Of a DNA stretch of 36,971 nt, positions 23,881 to 32,966 are shown one piece after another. The notes under the pieces were generated by a model. The model was not told the origin of the DNA and searched no databases. It was given only the letters and a program-made list of their open reading frames with translations. This DNA comes from an uncultured beta proteobacterium (GTDB lineage: Bacteria > Pseudomonadota > Gammaproteobacteria > Burkholderiales > Burkholderiaceae_C). The DNA lies in the NCBI GenBank assembly GCA_903897925.1, contig CAIUDG010000039.1, positions 1 through 36,971 on the forward strand. Direction: 5' to 3'. A program made the translations under genes and the position numbers. Numbering within the stretch: the first letter of the stretch is position 1; each line of letters starts with the position of its first letter.

Positions 23881-25911
23881 TTATGACATCCCCTGGTGCC
23901 GCAGCAATGCATCCAGCTGTGGCTCGCGGCCACGAAATTCCTTGAACGACTCCATCGCCGAGCGGCTGCCGCCGACCTCCAACACCGATTTGCGGTAGCG
24001 GGTGCCGGTTTCCACGCTGGCACTGCCGTCTTCGCTGGCACTTTCCTCAAATGCCGCGTAGACATCTGCGCTCAAAACTTCGGCCCACTTGTAGCTGTAG
24101 TAACCGGCTGCGTAGCCACCCGCAAAGATATGGCTGAAGGTATGCGCGGTGCGGCTCCAGGCGGGGGCTTGCAGCACGGCCACTTCTTCGCGCACCTGGC
24201 GCAGCAAGGGCATGAAGTCCTGGACTGGATCGTGCTCAGTGTGGAGCAGCATGTCGAACAGGGCAAATTCGATTTGTCGCAGCGTTTGCAAACCGCTCTG
24301 GAAGTTTTTCGCGGCGATCATCTTGTCAAACAGCGCGGCAGGCAGCGGCGCGCCGGTATCGACGTGGGCGGTCAGGTGTTGCAGTACTTTGGCTTCCCAG
24401 CAGAAGTTTTCCATGAACTGGCTCGGCAGTTCCACGGCGTCCCATTCGACGCCGCTGATGCCCGAAACATCGCGTTCGTTGACCTGGGTCAGCAGGTGGT
24501 GCAGGCCGTGGCCGAATTCATGGAACAGGGTCGTTACGTCGTCGTGCGTCAGCAGCGCCGGCTTGCCGTCGACACCGTCGGCAAAGTTGCACACCAGGTG
24601 TGCCACCGGGGTTTGCAACTGGCCGTTGTCCGGGCGCAACCAGCGCGCTCGCACATCGTCCATCCAGGCGCCACCGCGCTTGCCGGTGCGTGCCGTGGGG
24701 TCGAGATAAAACTGGCCTACCAGCTGGGCGTTGCGTTCGATGCGGTAAAAGCTGACGCCGCTGTTCCAGACCGGTGCGCTATCGGCGCGGATCTGCACGT
24801 CAAACAGGGTCTCGACAATTTTGAACAGTCCGGCCAGGACCTTGGGTGCGGTGAAGTACTGTTTGACTTCCTGTTCGCTGAAGGCGTAGCGCGCTTCCTT
24901 GAGCTTTTCGCCAATGTAGGACCAGTCCCAGGGTTGCGGGTCTTGCAGCCCCAGGTGGTCTTGTGCAAAGGTGCGCAGGTCGGCCAGGTCCTTTTCGGCA
25001 AAAGGGCGTGCTTTTTGCGCCAGGTCGCGCAAAAAGCGGACCACGGTTTCGGGTGAATCGGCCATCTTGGGAACCACCGACAGCTGGCCGAAATTGGCGT
25101 AGCCGAGCAAGCGGGCTTCTTCGTTGCGCAGCGCCAGAATTTCCCGAACGATGTCGGTGTTGTCGAATTTGCGCATGGCTTCGTCGGCCTGCTCGGAGCA
25201 GCGCGTGACGTAGGCGCGGTACAGGGTGGCGCGCAGGGCGCTGCTGTGGGCAAATTGCATCACCGGCAGGTAGCAGGGCATTTTCAGCGACAGCTTGTAT
25301 TGCGCGGCGTGGCCATCGGCCAGTGCGGCGGTCTGGGCCGCCTGTTGCACGTCTGCGGGCACGCCAGCCATTTCTTCGGCACTGGCGTAGTAAGCAAAGG
25401 CATCGGTGGCGTCGAGTGTGTTTTCGCTGAATTTCTGGCCGAGCTCGGCCTGGCGTTCCTGGATCGCGGCGAAGCGGGTGCGGGCCGCGCCTTGCAATTC
25501 GGCGCCACCGAGCACGAAGTTGCGAATGGCATTGCGGTGGGCCTGGCGCTGCTCTGCGTTGAGGGTGGACACATCGATGGCCTTGTACTTGGCGTAGAGG
25601 CGTTCGTCGGCACCCAGGCGGGTCCAGAACTCGGTGACACGCGGCAGCGCGGCGTTGTAGGCGGCGCGCAATTCGGGCGAATCGGCCACGCTGTTGAGGT
25701 GGCTGACCGCCCCCCAGGAACGGCCCAGGCCTTCGGTGGCAACGTCCAGCGTGGCGGCGATGGCCTGCCATTGCGCCGGGAACTCTGGCGCAGTGACGCG
25801 GCTCAGCGCAGCCTCGGCCTGGGCCAGCAGGGTGTCCAGGGCCGGTGCCACGTGTTCCGGGCGGATTTGGTCAAACAGCGGGAGGGAGTCAAGACAAAGC
25901 AGCGGGTTCAT
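23881..25911 (-). CDS. prlC: Oligopeptidase A, M3 family metallopeptidase
   Basis: PrlC (676 residues) is a cytoplasmic zinc oligopeptidase that degrades short peptides, including cleaved signal peptides. The zinc site HEFGH is at 464-468, and the third ligand Glu is E494 in WDAVELPSQFMENF. Other family blocks are GGAWMDDV, VCNFADGVDGKPALLTHDDVTTLFHEFGHGLHH and the C-terminal AGGYAAGYYSYKWAEVLSADVYAAFEE. Length is normal. It follows folD by 46 bp on the same strand and may be co-transcribed with it. Confidence 0.96.
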   Translation of the reverse strand: MNPLLCLDSLPLFDQIRPEHVAPALDTLLAQAEAALSRVTAPEFPAQWQAIAATLDVATEGLGRSWGAVSHLNSVADSPELRAAYNAALPRVTEFWTRLGADERLYAKYKAIDVSTLNAEQRQAHRNAIRNFVLGGAELQGAARTRFAAIQERQAELGQKFSENTLDATDAFAYYASAEEMAGVPADVQQAAQTAALADGHAAQYKLSLKMPCYLPVMQFAHSSALRATLYRAYVTRCSEQADEAMRKFDNTDIVREILALRNEEARLLGYANFGQLSVVPKMADSPETVVRFLRDLAQKARPFAEKDLADLRTFAQDHLGLQDPQPWDWSYIGEKLKEARYAFSEQEVKQYFTAPKVLAGLFKIVETLFDVQIRADSAPVWNSGVSFYRIERNAQLVGQFYLDPTARTGKRGGAWMDDVRARWLRPDNGQLQTPVAHLVCNFADGVDGKPALLTHDDVTTLFHEFGHGLHHLLTQVNERDVSGISGVEWDAVELPSQFMENFCWEAKVLQHLTAHVDTGAPLPAALFDKMIAAKNFQSGLQTLRQIEFALFDMLLHTEHDPVQDFMPLLRQVREEVAVLQAPAWSRTAHTFSHIFAGGYAAGYYSYKWAEVLSADVYAAFEESASEDGSASVETGTRYRKSVLEVGGSRSAMESFKEFRGREPQLDALLRHQGMS

Positions 25912-25957
25912 GGGTTCTCGGCGTCAGTGGAGTCAGGGAGCAGTTGGTGGGCTTGGC

Positions 25958-26836
25958 TTAGGTCAGGCCGCGGGCAGCGGCATCGCGCTCGGCAGCTTCC
26001 AGCGTGTTCACCAGCAGCATGGCGATGGTCATGGGGCCAACGCCGCCGGGCACCGGCGTGATGTAGCCGGCCACCAGGCGCACACCGGCAAAGTCGACGT
26101 CGCCGCACAGTTTGCCTTCATCGTTGCGGTTCATGCCGACGTCGATTACTACCGCACCTGGCTTGACCATGTCGGCGGTCAGTACATTGCGCTTGCCCAC
26201 GGCCGCCACGATGACGTCGGCTTGCAGCGTCATGGCTTTCAGATCGGCGGTGGCACTGTGGCAGAGCGTGACGGTGGCATTCTGTTGCAGCAGCATCAGG
26301 GCCATTGGTTTGCCGACGATGTTGCTGCGGCCAATCACCACGGCATGCTTGCCGCGCAGGTCGTAGCCAATCGACTCCAGCATCTTCATGCAGCCGTAGG
26401 GCGTGCAGGGCCAGAAGCCGGGTTGACCCACCATCAGTGCGCCGGCGCTGGCGACATGAAAACCGTCCACGTCCTTGGCCGGGGAAATGGCTTCAATCAC
26501 CTTGTGTGCGTCAATGTGGGCTGGCAGTGGCAACTGCACCAGAATACCGTGGATGGCCGGGTCTTTGTTCAGGCCCTCAATGCGCTGCAGCAACTCGGCT
26601 TCGGACAAGGTGCTGGGATAGCGCTCCAGCACCGAATGCAGGCCGGCGTCGGTGCAGGCCTTGACCTTGTTGCGCACATACACCTGAGACGCCGGGTTGT
26701 CGCCGACCAGGAGCACGGCCAGGCCGGGCGTCAGGCCACGGGCCTGCAGGGCGGCGGTGCGCTGTGCGACCGTCGCGCGGGTTTGCGCGGCCAGGGCGTT
26801 GCCGTCAATGATTTTTGCGCTGTAAGGAGTGCTCAT
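25958..26836 (-). CDS. folD: Bifunctional methylene-THF dehydrogenase/cyclohydrolase
   Basis: FolD (292 residues) converts 5,10-methylene-tetrahydrofolate to 10-formyl-tetrahydrofolate in one-carbon metabolism. The Y53-xxx-K57 catalytic pair lies in [34 protein letters not shown], the nucleotide-binding [11 protein letters not shown] and [15 protein letters not shown] are all present. The gene stands just downstream of a terminator that ends the fixJ-like gene, so it should have its own promoter. Confidence 0.97.
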   Translation of the reverse strand: MSTPYSAKIIDGNALAAQTRATVAQRTAALQARGLTPGLAVLLVGDNPASQVYVRNKVKACTDAGLHSVLERYPSTLSEAELLQRIEGLNKDPAIHGILVQLPLPAHIDAHKVIEAISPAKDVDGFHVASAGALMVGQPGFWPCTPYGCMKMLESIGYDLRGKHAVVIGRSNIVGKPMALMLLQQNATVTLCHSATADLKAMTLQADVIVAAVGKRNVLTADMVKPGAVVIDVGMNRNDEGKLCGDVDFAGVRLVAGYITPVPGGVGPMTIAMLLVNTLEAAERDAAARGLT

Positions 26837-26853
26837 AGTGGGTGCTGCGAAGT

Positions 26854-26884
26854 AAAAACGCCCGCGACTGTGCAGTGGCGGGCG
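26854..26884 (-). terminator. Rho-independent terminator after the FixJ-like gene
   Basis: On the minus strand CGCCCGC (26884-26878) pairs with GCGGGCG (26865-26859) across a 12-base loop, followed directly by five T residues (26858-26854). It lies between the FixJ-like stop and folD, so it should end the sensor-regulator transcript before folD. Confidence 0.8.
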
Positions 26885-26905
26885 CGATGGGAAAAATGGG
26901 ATGTG

Positions 26906-27532
26906 TCAGGCTTTGGGCGCATTTTGCCCGAGAGCAATTTTGAGCAGGTCAGCCACGGTGTTGGCGCTGAGCTTTTCCATGATGTTGGCGCGGTGTGCCT
27001 CGACCGTTTTGATGCTGATGCCCAGATCGTCGGCGATTTGCTTGTTCAGGCGTCCGGCGACAATGCGCTCGAGCACCTGGGACTCACGCAGCGTCAGTTT
27101 GGACAGCAGGGCGTCTCGGCTGGCGGCTTGCTGGTAGTCGGCAAAGGACTCCTTGGCGTGCTCCAGCATGCGTTCCACCAGACCGACCAGCTGGTCTTCG
27201 TTGAAGGGCTTCTGGATGAAATCCATGGCGCCTTTTTTCATGGTGTCGACCGCCATCGGCACGTCGCCGTGGCCGGTAATGAACACGATGGGCAGCGGTG
27301 AGCGGCCCTCGATCAGGCGGTTTTGCAGCTCCAGGCCGGTCATGCCACCCATGCGGATGTCGACGATCAGGCAGGCTACTTCACGGGCGTCGTAGCGGCT
27401 GAGAAACGATTCCGCTGATTCAAAGCAGCGAACCCGATAACCTTTGCCCTCCAGCAACCATTGCAGGGAATCACGTACGGCTTCGTCGTCATCGACAACA
27501 TAGACCGTACCCTTTTTAGGAACCAGGCTCAT
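26906..27532 (-). CDS. FixJ/LuxR-type response regulator
   Basis: This 208-residue regulator has a receiver domain (about 9-122) with acidic pocket D14-D16, phosphoacceptor D58 in LIVDIRMGGMTG, T86 in FITGHGD and K108 in IQKPF. A LuxR-type helix-turn-helix follows (about 140-200, LTLRESQVLERIVAGRLNKQIADDLGISIKTVEAHRANIMEKL). It resembles FixJ and related regulators. The kinase gene lies 16 bp upstream on the same strand, so the two form a cognate pair. Its target is not known; the divergent aceE operon next door is a natural candidate. Confidence 0.94.
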   Translation of the reverse strand: MSLVPKKGTVYVVDDDEAVRDSLQWLLEGKGYRVRCFESAESFLSRYDAREVACLIVDIRMGGMTGLELQNRLIEGRSPLPIVFITGHGDVPMAVDTMKKGAMDFIQKPFNEDQLVGLVERMLEHAKESFADYQQAASRDALLSKLTLRESQVLERIVAGRLNKQIADDLGISIKTVEAHRANIMEKLSANTVADLLKIALGQNAPKA

Positions 27533-27548
27533 TCAGACATCCAGACGA

Positions 27549-30143
27549 TTAGTTGCTCTTAGCGGAAATGGGTTCGGCATTGCTGCCGGGGTCTGCCAGC
27601 GGAATCCAGAAGGAAAACCGGCAACCGACCACATCCGCGCCATTGTAAATGTTCTCGGCGGTCATGCGACCGAGGTGGGATTCGACAATCGAACGGCACA
27701 GACTCAGGCCAATGCCCATGCCGTCGGCCTTGGTCGAGAAAAAGGCTTCATACAGGCGCGCCATGACTTCCGGCGCCAGGCCTTTGCCGGTGTCCTGCAC
27801 CGAGAACAGCACCACCTGCTGGGTGCCCATGGACTTGGGTATGACGCGCAATTCGACCAGCCGGTCGGCGGTCGGGCGTTGTGCCATGTCGATGGATTCG
27901 GCGGCATTGCGCAGCAGATTGACCAGCACCTGCTCGATCAAAATCGGATCGACCATCAGCGCCGGCAGGCGTGCCGCGACGTAATGGTTAAGGCGAACAT
28001 TGCGCCGGCGCAGTTCGATTTCCGCCAGTTCAATGGCTTCGCTGACCATCACGTTGACCTGCGAGCTGGTGCGGTTGGGTTCGCTGCGCTTCACAAATGA
28101 GCGGATGCGCTGAATGATCTGACCGGCGCGTTGCGCCTGGCGCGCTGTTTTTTCTAGGGCGCCGAGTAAGTCTTCTTCGGTAATCTGGTGCGACTTGATG
28201 CGCGACACCATGCCGTTGCAGTAGTTGTTGATGGCGGTCAGCGGTTGGTTCAGTTCGTGGGCCACGCTGGACGCCATTTCGCCCATGGTGATAAGCCGGC
28301 TCGAGTTTTGCGCCCGTTCGGCCTGTGTCGCGGCTTGCTGTTCGGCCATGCGCCGGCTGCTGATGTCGGTGGCAATCACCATCTGCGCCAGGCGGCCGTC
28401 AACCCAGCTCAGGTAGCGCGTGCGGACTTCCAGCCACTTGCCGAGTTGCGCGTCGTAGACCTCGCCGCTTTCGGTTTCCGTGTCGGCGATGGAGTCGGTT
28501 GGCAGGCCGGCAAATGAGTCGACGCTGTCTTTCGATTCGTCGTTCGGGGCGCTGTTGGGAATGCCGGCCTGGGCTACCAGTTGCAAGTGTCCATTGGCGT
28601 GGGTGCCAAACCACTGGCGGTATAGCTTGTTGGCAAATAGCAGTTCATCGCTGCCCAAAGGCGCAACGGAAATAGACGCATCCAGCGCTTCCAGCACGGT
28701 GGTGAAGCGTTGGTGCGAGGCCGACAATTGTTCCCGCACCCGGTTCGGTTCGGTGATGTCGGTCATGGACGTGACCCAGCCGGTTTGCGTACCCATGGCA
28801 TCAATCAGCGGCGCCACATAGAGGCGGGCGTCAAACATGGTCTGGTCGCGCCGCTTGACGCGGACCTGGAAGCCGCCAGGCGTGGATTTGCCGGACAACT
28901 CTTCTTCCAGCCGTGTGGCGAGCAATTCGCGGTCGGTATCCGGCCAGTAGGGGAAGGGGGCGACGCTGCCGACCAGTTCGGACTCGGTCCAGCCGGTCAT
29001 CTGGCAGAAGGCGGTGTTGACGTAGGTGATGCGGCCTTGCAGGTCCATTGCCCGCATGCCGGTCAGCATCGAGTTTTCCATGGCGCGGCGGAAGTTGGTT
29101 TCCGAAATCAGCGCTTGCTGGGTTTGGTGCCGCCGCCGCGTGTGTTGCCAGTTGGCGATCAGCATCCAGGCCGTCATCACACTCAGCGCGCTGACCAGCC
29201 AGAACAGGCCGCTGCCAATCACGCCGAGCGAGGCGCGGTAGGCTTGGCCGCGCACCACCAGTCCACTGCCTACTGGCAATACCGGCATGGAGAACACATT
29301 GGTGCGGGTTGACCAGGGTAGCAGGCCGTTGCTGGTCTTGATCGCAGGTATCGCGGTGCCGGCGAGCAGCTCGCCCTGGCCGTCCAGCAGCGAGATGGCA
29401 TAGCGCGCCGTGACTTCGTCGGGCACGCCGTAACGGTACAGGCCATCGACCGAGAGTTCGGCCAGTAGCACGCCAGTGAAATGTTCGCGTTCGTTGAGCG
29501 GTACATAGATCTGCAGCAGTGGCGACAGCGTGTTGTCGCGCAGACGTTGCAGATACACCGGTTGTCCGGTCAGGTGTGCGGTGGTAAAGGCGGCTTCGCT
29601 GTCGCTGGCGCCCGGGTGTTCGGTGTCGTAGTGGGAACCGGTGTGGGCCAGCGTGATCGGATGGATCGCCGTGCCGGTGCCGATTTGCACATGGTGGCGT
29701 TCATCAATCCAGGCCAAGCCTTGCATTTCCGGGTACTGGTTGAGCAGATTGCTGGCACGCAGGCGGAAGTCGTCGTGGTTCAGATCGTGGTTGGCGACTT
29801 CCCGCGCCAGGCGGGCGAGCTGTTCCTGGCGTTCCAGCAGGCGCAGGCGCAGGCGCTGCTGGGTGTATTCGACGTCGCGTTGTACTGCTTCCTGTTCGCG
29901 GTCGATTTCTTCTATCCGCAGATACGCCAGCGCCGCCACGATGGCGGCGAAAAACAAGAGCACCGCAGCCAGTGGCACCAGCATGGCGACCCGGTCCTGG
30001 CGCTGCGGATGCAGGCGCTGCCACCAGTGCTTGGCCCGCTTCACCGGAGGCAAGGCCATCGGACTCGGGAGGGAAATCAAATGATTCAAGGGCATCTGCC
30101 AAGTGTAGGCCAGTCCGATTTCTGCATTGCAGCTATATTTCAT
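27549..30143 (-). CDS. Membrane PAS-domain sensor histidine kinase
   Basis: This protein of up to 864 residues has a cytoplasmic N-terminus, a transmembrane segment at about 52-75 (VAMLVPLAAVLLFFAAIVAALAYL), and a periplasmic sensor region of roughly 230 residues. A second transmembrane helix lies near 307-331 (LFWLVSALSVMTAWMLIANW). PAS domains follow (one begins FRRAMENSMLTGMRAMDLQGRITYVN, a second RFTTVLEALDASISVAP). The FixL-like kinase core has the H box VAHELNQPLTAINNYCNG (H629), N box NLLRNAAESID and ATP-lid motifs DTGKGLAPE and GMGIGLSLC. The start is uncertain: ATGs at 30143, 30095 and 30059 all lack a clear ribosome-binding site. It is divergent from aceE, with 106 bp between the outermost starts. 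The signal sensed is unknown; no haem-PAS signature was verified. Confidence 0.92.
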   Translation of the reverse strand: MKYSCNAEIGLAYTWQMPLNHLISLPSPMALPPVKRAKHWWQRLHPQRQDRVAMLVPLAAVLLFFAAIVAALAYLRIEEIDREQEAVQRDVEYTQQRLRLRLLERQEQLARLAREVANHDLNHDDFRLRASNLLNQYPEMQGLAWIDERHHVQIGTGTAIHPITLAHTGSHYDTEHPGASDSEAAFTTAHLTGQPVYLQRLRDNTLSPLLQIYVPLNEREHFTGVLLAELSVDGLYRYGVPDEVTARYAISLLDGQGELLAGTAIPAIKTSNGLLPWSTRTNVFSMPVLPVGSGLVVRGQAYRASLGVIGSGLFWLVSALSVMTAWMLIANWQHTRRRHQTQQALISETNFRRAMENSMLTGMRAMDLQGRITYVNTAFCQMTGWTESELVGSVAPFPYWPDTDRELLATRLEEELSGKSTPGGFQVRVKRRDQTMFDARLYVAPLIDAMGTQTGWVTSMTDITEPNRVREQLSASHQRFTTVLEALDASISVAPLGSDELLFANKLYRQWFGTHANGHLQLVAQAGIPNSAPNDESKDSVDSFAGLPTDSIADTETESGEVYDAQLGKWLEVRTRYLSWVDGRLAQMVIATDISSRRMAEQQAATQAERAQNSSRLITMGEMASSVAHELNQPLTAINNYCNGMVSRIKSHQITEEDLLGALEKTARQAQRAGQIIQRIRSFVKRSEPNRTSSQVNVMVSEAIELAEIELRRRNVRLNHYVAARLPALMVDPILIEQVLVNLLRNAAESIDMAQRPTADRLVELRVIPKSMGTQQVVLFSVQDTGKGLAPEVMARLYEAFFSTKADGMGIGLSLCRSIVESHLGRMTAENIYNGADVVGCRFSFWIPLADPGSNAEPISAKSN

Positions 30144-30249
30144 ATTACGGAATCAAAAAGCACCACTTGAAATTTGGAATAAATTATGTGAAACTCCGTG
30201 CACCGTACTAAATTACCCGCAGTACAAATAAATTAACAAGGAGACATGA

Positions 30250-32949
30250 ATGTCAGCAGTTCCGCAATCGCCCTTGTCCAGCGCTGATTTGGACAGTCAG
30301 GAAACCCGTGAGTGGATGGACGCCTTGTCCGCAGTGATTGAAAGCGAGGGCCCTGAGCGCGCGCATTTCCTGCTGGAGCAGTTGCTCGAACATGCACGCC
30401 AGAAAAGCATTGATATGCCGTTTTCTGCCAACACCGGCTATGTGAACACGCTCGAGCCCGATCAGGAAGAGCGCTCACCCGGCAATCTGGAAATTGAAGA
30501 GCGCCTGCGCGCCTACATGCGCTGGAACGCCATGGCCATGGTGGTCAAGGCCAATCGCCACCACCCGGAAGATGGCGGTGATCTGGGCGGACACATTGGA
30601 TCGTTTGCATCGCTGGCCAGCCTGTTTGGCGCCGGTTTCAACCATTTCTGGCACGCCGAGAGTGAAAACCATGGTGGCGACTGCCTGTATATCCAGGGCC
30701 ACGTGTCGCCCGGCGTCTATGCGCGTGCCTTTTTGGAAGGCCGTCTGAGCGAAGAGCAGTTGCTGAATTTCCGCCAGGAAGTCAATGGCAAGGGCCTGTC
30801 CAGCTATCCGCACCCCAAGCTGATGCCCGAGTTCTGGCAGTTTCCTACTGTGTCCATGGGCTTGGGCCCACTGATGGCGATTTACCAGGCGCGTTTCCTG
30901 AAGTATTTGCACGCCCGCGGCATTGCCAACACCGAAAACCGCAAGGTCTGGGTGTTCTGCGGCGACGGCGAAATGGACGAAGTGGAGTCGCTCGGCGCCA
31001 TCGGCCTGGCTGCACGCGAAAAGCTGGACAACCTAGTGTTCGTGGTCAACTGCAATTTGCAGCGCCTGGACGGCCCGGTGCGTGGCAACGGCAAGATCAT
31101 TCAGGAACTCGAAGGCGAATTCCGTGGTTCCGGCTGGAATGTGATCAAGCTGCTGTGGGGCAAGGGCTGGGACCCCTTGTTGGCCCGCGACAAGGACGGC
31201 GCCCTGCGCAAGCTGATGATGGACACGCTGGACGGCGACTACCAGGCCATGAAGGCCAACGACGGTGCCTATGTGCGCAAGCATTTCTTCGGCAAAGACC
31301 CGCGCACCGCCGAGCTGGTATCCAAAATGAGCGACGAAGCCATCTGGGACCTGCGCCGGGGTGGTCACGATTCGCAAAAGGTTTATGCCGCTTTCCATTC
31401 GGCGGTCAACCACAAGGGCCAGCCCAGCGTGCTGCTGATCAAGACCGTGAAAGGTTTTGGCATGGGCAAGGCGGGCGAGGGCAAGAACAATGTGCACCAG
31501 ACCAAAAAGCTCACCGACGAAGACATCAAGGCCTTCCGCGACCGTTTCAATATTCCAATTCCAGACAGCGAACTGGCCAGCATTCCGTTCTACAAGCCGG
31601 CCGACGACACCCCGGAAATGCGGTATCTGCACGAACGCCGCAAGGCGCTGGGTGGCTATCTGCCGCACCGCCGCACGCGTTCCGATGAGAGCTTCACCGT
31701 GCCCTCGCTGGACACCTTCAAGTCGGTGATTGAGCCAACCGCCGAAGGGCGCGAAATTTCCACCACGCAGGCGTATGTGCGCTTTTTGACGCAACTGCTG
31801 CGCGACCAGGCTTTGGGTCCACGCGTGGTGCCGATTCTGGTTGACGAAGCGCGCACCTTCGGCATGGAAGGTTTGTTCCGCCAGGTGGGCATTTACAACC
31901 CGGCCGGCCAGCAATACACGCCGGTCGACAAAGACCAGGTGATGTACTACCGCGAAGACGTCAAGGGACAGATTCTGCAGGAAGGTATCAATGAGGCCGG
32001 CGGCATGAGCAGCTGGATCGCAGCGGCTACCAGCTACAGCACCAGCAACCGCATCATGGTGCCGTTCTATGTGTACTACTCCATGTTCGGCTTCCAGCGC
32101 ATTGGCGACCTGGCCTGGGCAGCGGGCGACATGCAGGCGCGTGGCTTCCTGCTGGGCGGAACGTCGGGGCGCACCACACTCAACGGTGAAGGTCTGCAGC
32201 ACGAAGACGGCCACAGCCATATTCTGGCCGGCACGATTCCCAACTGCCTGTCCTACGATCCGACCTTTGCGCATGAAGTCGGCGTCATCCTGCACCATGG
32301 CCTGAAGCGCATGGTGGAAAAGCAGGACAACGTGTTCTATTACCTGACCCTGTTGAACGAAAACTACGCCATGCCAGGCCTCACCGCTGGCACGGAAGAG
32401 CAGATCATCAAGGGCATGTACCTGTGCAAGCCCGGCGCCAAGCTGACGCCACGCGTGCAGCTGCTCGGTTCCGGCACCATCCTGCGCGAGAGCATTGCGG
32501 CCCAGCAGCTGCTGGAACAGGACTGGGGCGTGGCGGCAGATGTCTGGAGCTGCCCCAGCTTTAACGAACTGACCCGCGATGGCCAGGACGCCGAGCGCTG
32601 GAACTTGCTGCACCCGCTGGAAACGCCGCGGGTGTCCTTTGTCGGCCAGCAACTGGATGCCTACAAGGGCCCGGTGGTGGCATCGACCGACTACATGAAG
32701 GCCTATGCCGAGCAAATTCGTCCCTTTATCCCCAAGGGCCGTACCTACAAGGTGCTGGGCACCGACGGTTTTGGTCGCAGTGACTTCCGCAGCAAGCTGC
32801 GTGCGCACTTCGAAATCAACCGCCATTACATCGTCATTGCTGCATTGAAAGCCCTGAGCGAGGAGGGCACGGTGCCGGTCGCCAAGGTGGCACAAGCGAT
32901 TGAAAAATACGGCATCAACACCGAAAAGGTGAATCCCCTTTACGCATAA
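30250..32949 (+). CDS. aceE: Pyruvate dehydrogenase E1 component, homodimeric
   Basis: AceE (899 residues) decarboxylates pyruvate with thiamine diphosphate and transfers the acetyl group to lipoyl-E2. It belongs to the single-chain homodimeric E1 family of Gram-negative bacteria. The ThDP/Mg motif begins GDGEMDE at residue 238 and ends near NCNLQRLDG; other blocks are GLSSYPHPKLMPEFWQFPTVSMGLGP, KTVKGFGMG, VPILVDEARTFGMEGLFRQVGIY, and LQHEDGHSHI. AAGGAG lies 6 bases before the ATG at 30250; another ATG at 30246 is out of frame. The gene starts a three-gene operon, 17 bp ahead of aceF. Confidence 0.98.
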   Translation: MSAVPQSPLSSADLDSQETREWMDALSAVIESEGPERAHFLLEQLLEHARQKSIDMPFSANTGYVNTLEPDQEERSPGNLEIEERLRAYMRWNAMAMVVKANRHHPEDGGDLGGHIGSFASLASLFGAGFNHFWHAESENHGGDCLYIQGHVSPGVYARAFLEGRLSEEQLLNFRQEVNGKGLSSYPHPKLMPEFWQFPTVSMGLGPLMAIYQARFLKYLHARGIANTENRKVWVFCGDGEMDEVESLGAIGLAAREKLDNLVFVVNCNLQRLDGPVRGNGKIIQELEGEFRGSGWNVIKLLWGKGWDPLLARDKDGALRKLMMDTLDGDYQAMKANDGAYVRKHFFGKDPRTAELVSKMSDEAIWDLRRGGHDSQKVYAAFHSAVNHKGQPSVLLIKTVKGFGMGKAGEGKNNVHQTKKLTDEDIKAFRDRFNIPIPDSELASIPFYKPADDTPEMRYLHERRKALGGYLPHRRTRSDESFTVPSLDTFKSVIEPTAEGREISTTQAYVRFLTQLLRDQALGPRVVPILVDEARTFGMEGLFRQVGIYNPAGQQYTPVDKDQVMYYREDVKGQILQEGINEAGGMSSWIAAATSYSTSNRIMVPFYVYYSMFGFQRIGDLAWAAGDMQARGFLLGGTSGRTTLNGEGLQHEDGHSHILAGTIPNCLSYDPTFAHEVGVILHHGLKRMVEKQDNVFYYLTLLNENYAMPGLTAGTEEQIIKGMYLCKPGAKLTPRVQLLGSGTILRESIAAQQLLEQDWGVAADVWSCPSFNELTRDGQDAERWNLLHPLETPRVSFVGQQLDAYKGPVVASTDYMKAYAEQIRPFIPKGRTYKVLGTDGFGRSDFRSKLRAHFEINRHYIVIAALKALSEEGTVPVAKVAQAIEKYGINTEKVNPLYA

Positions 32950-32966
32950 GCAGCGGAGACAAGAAC

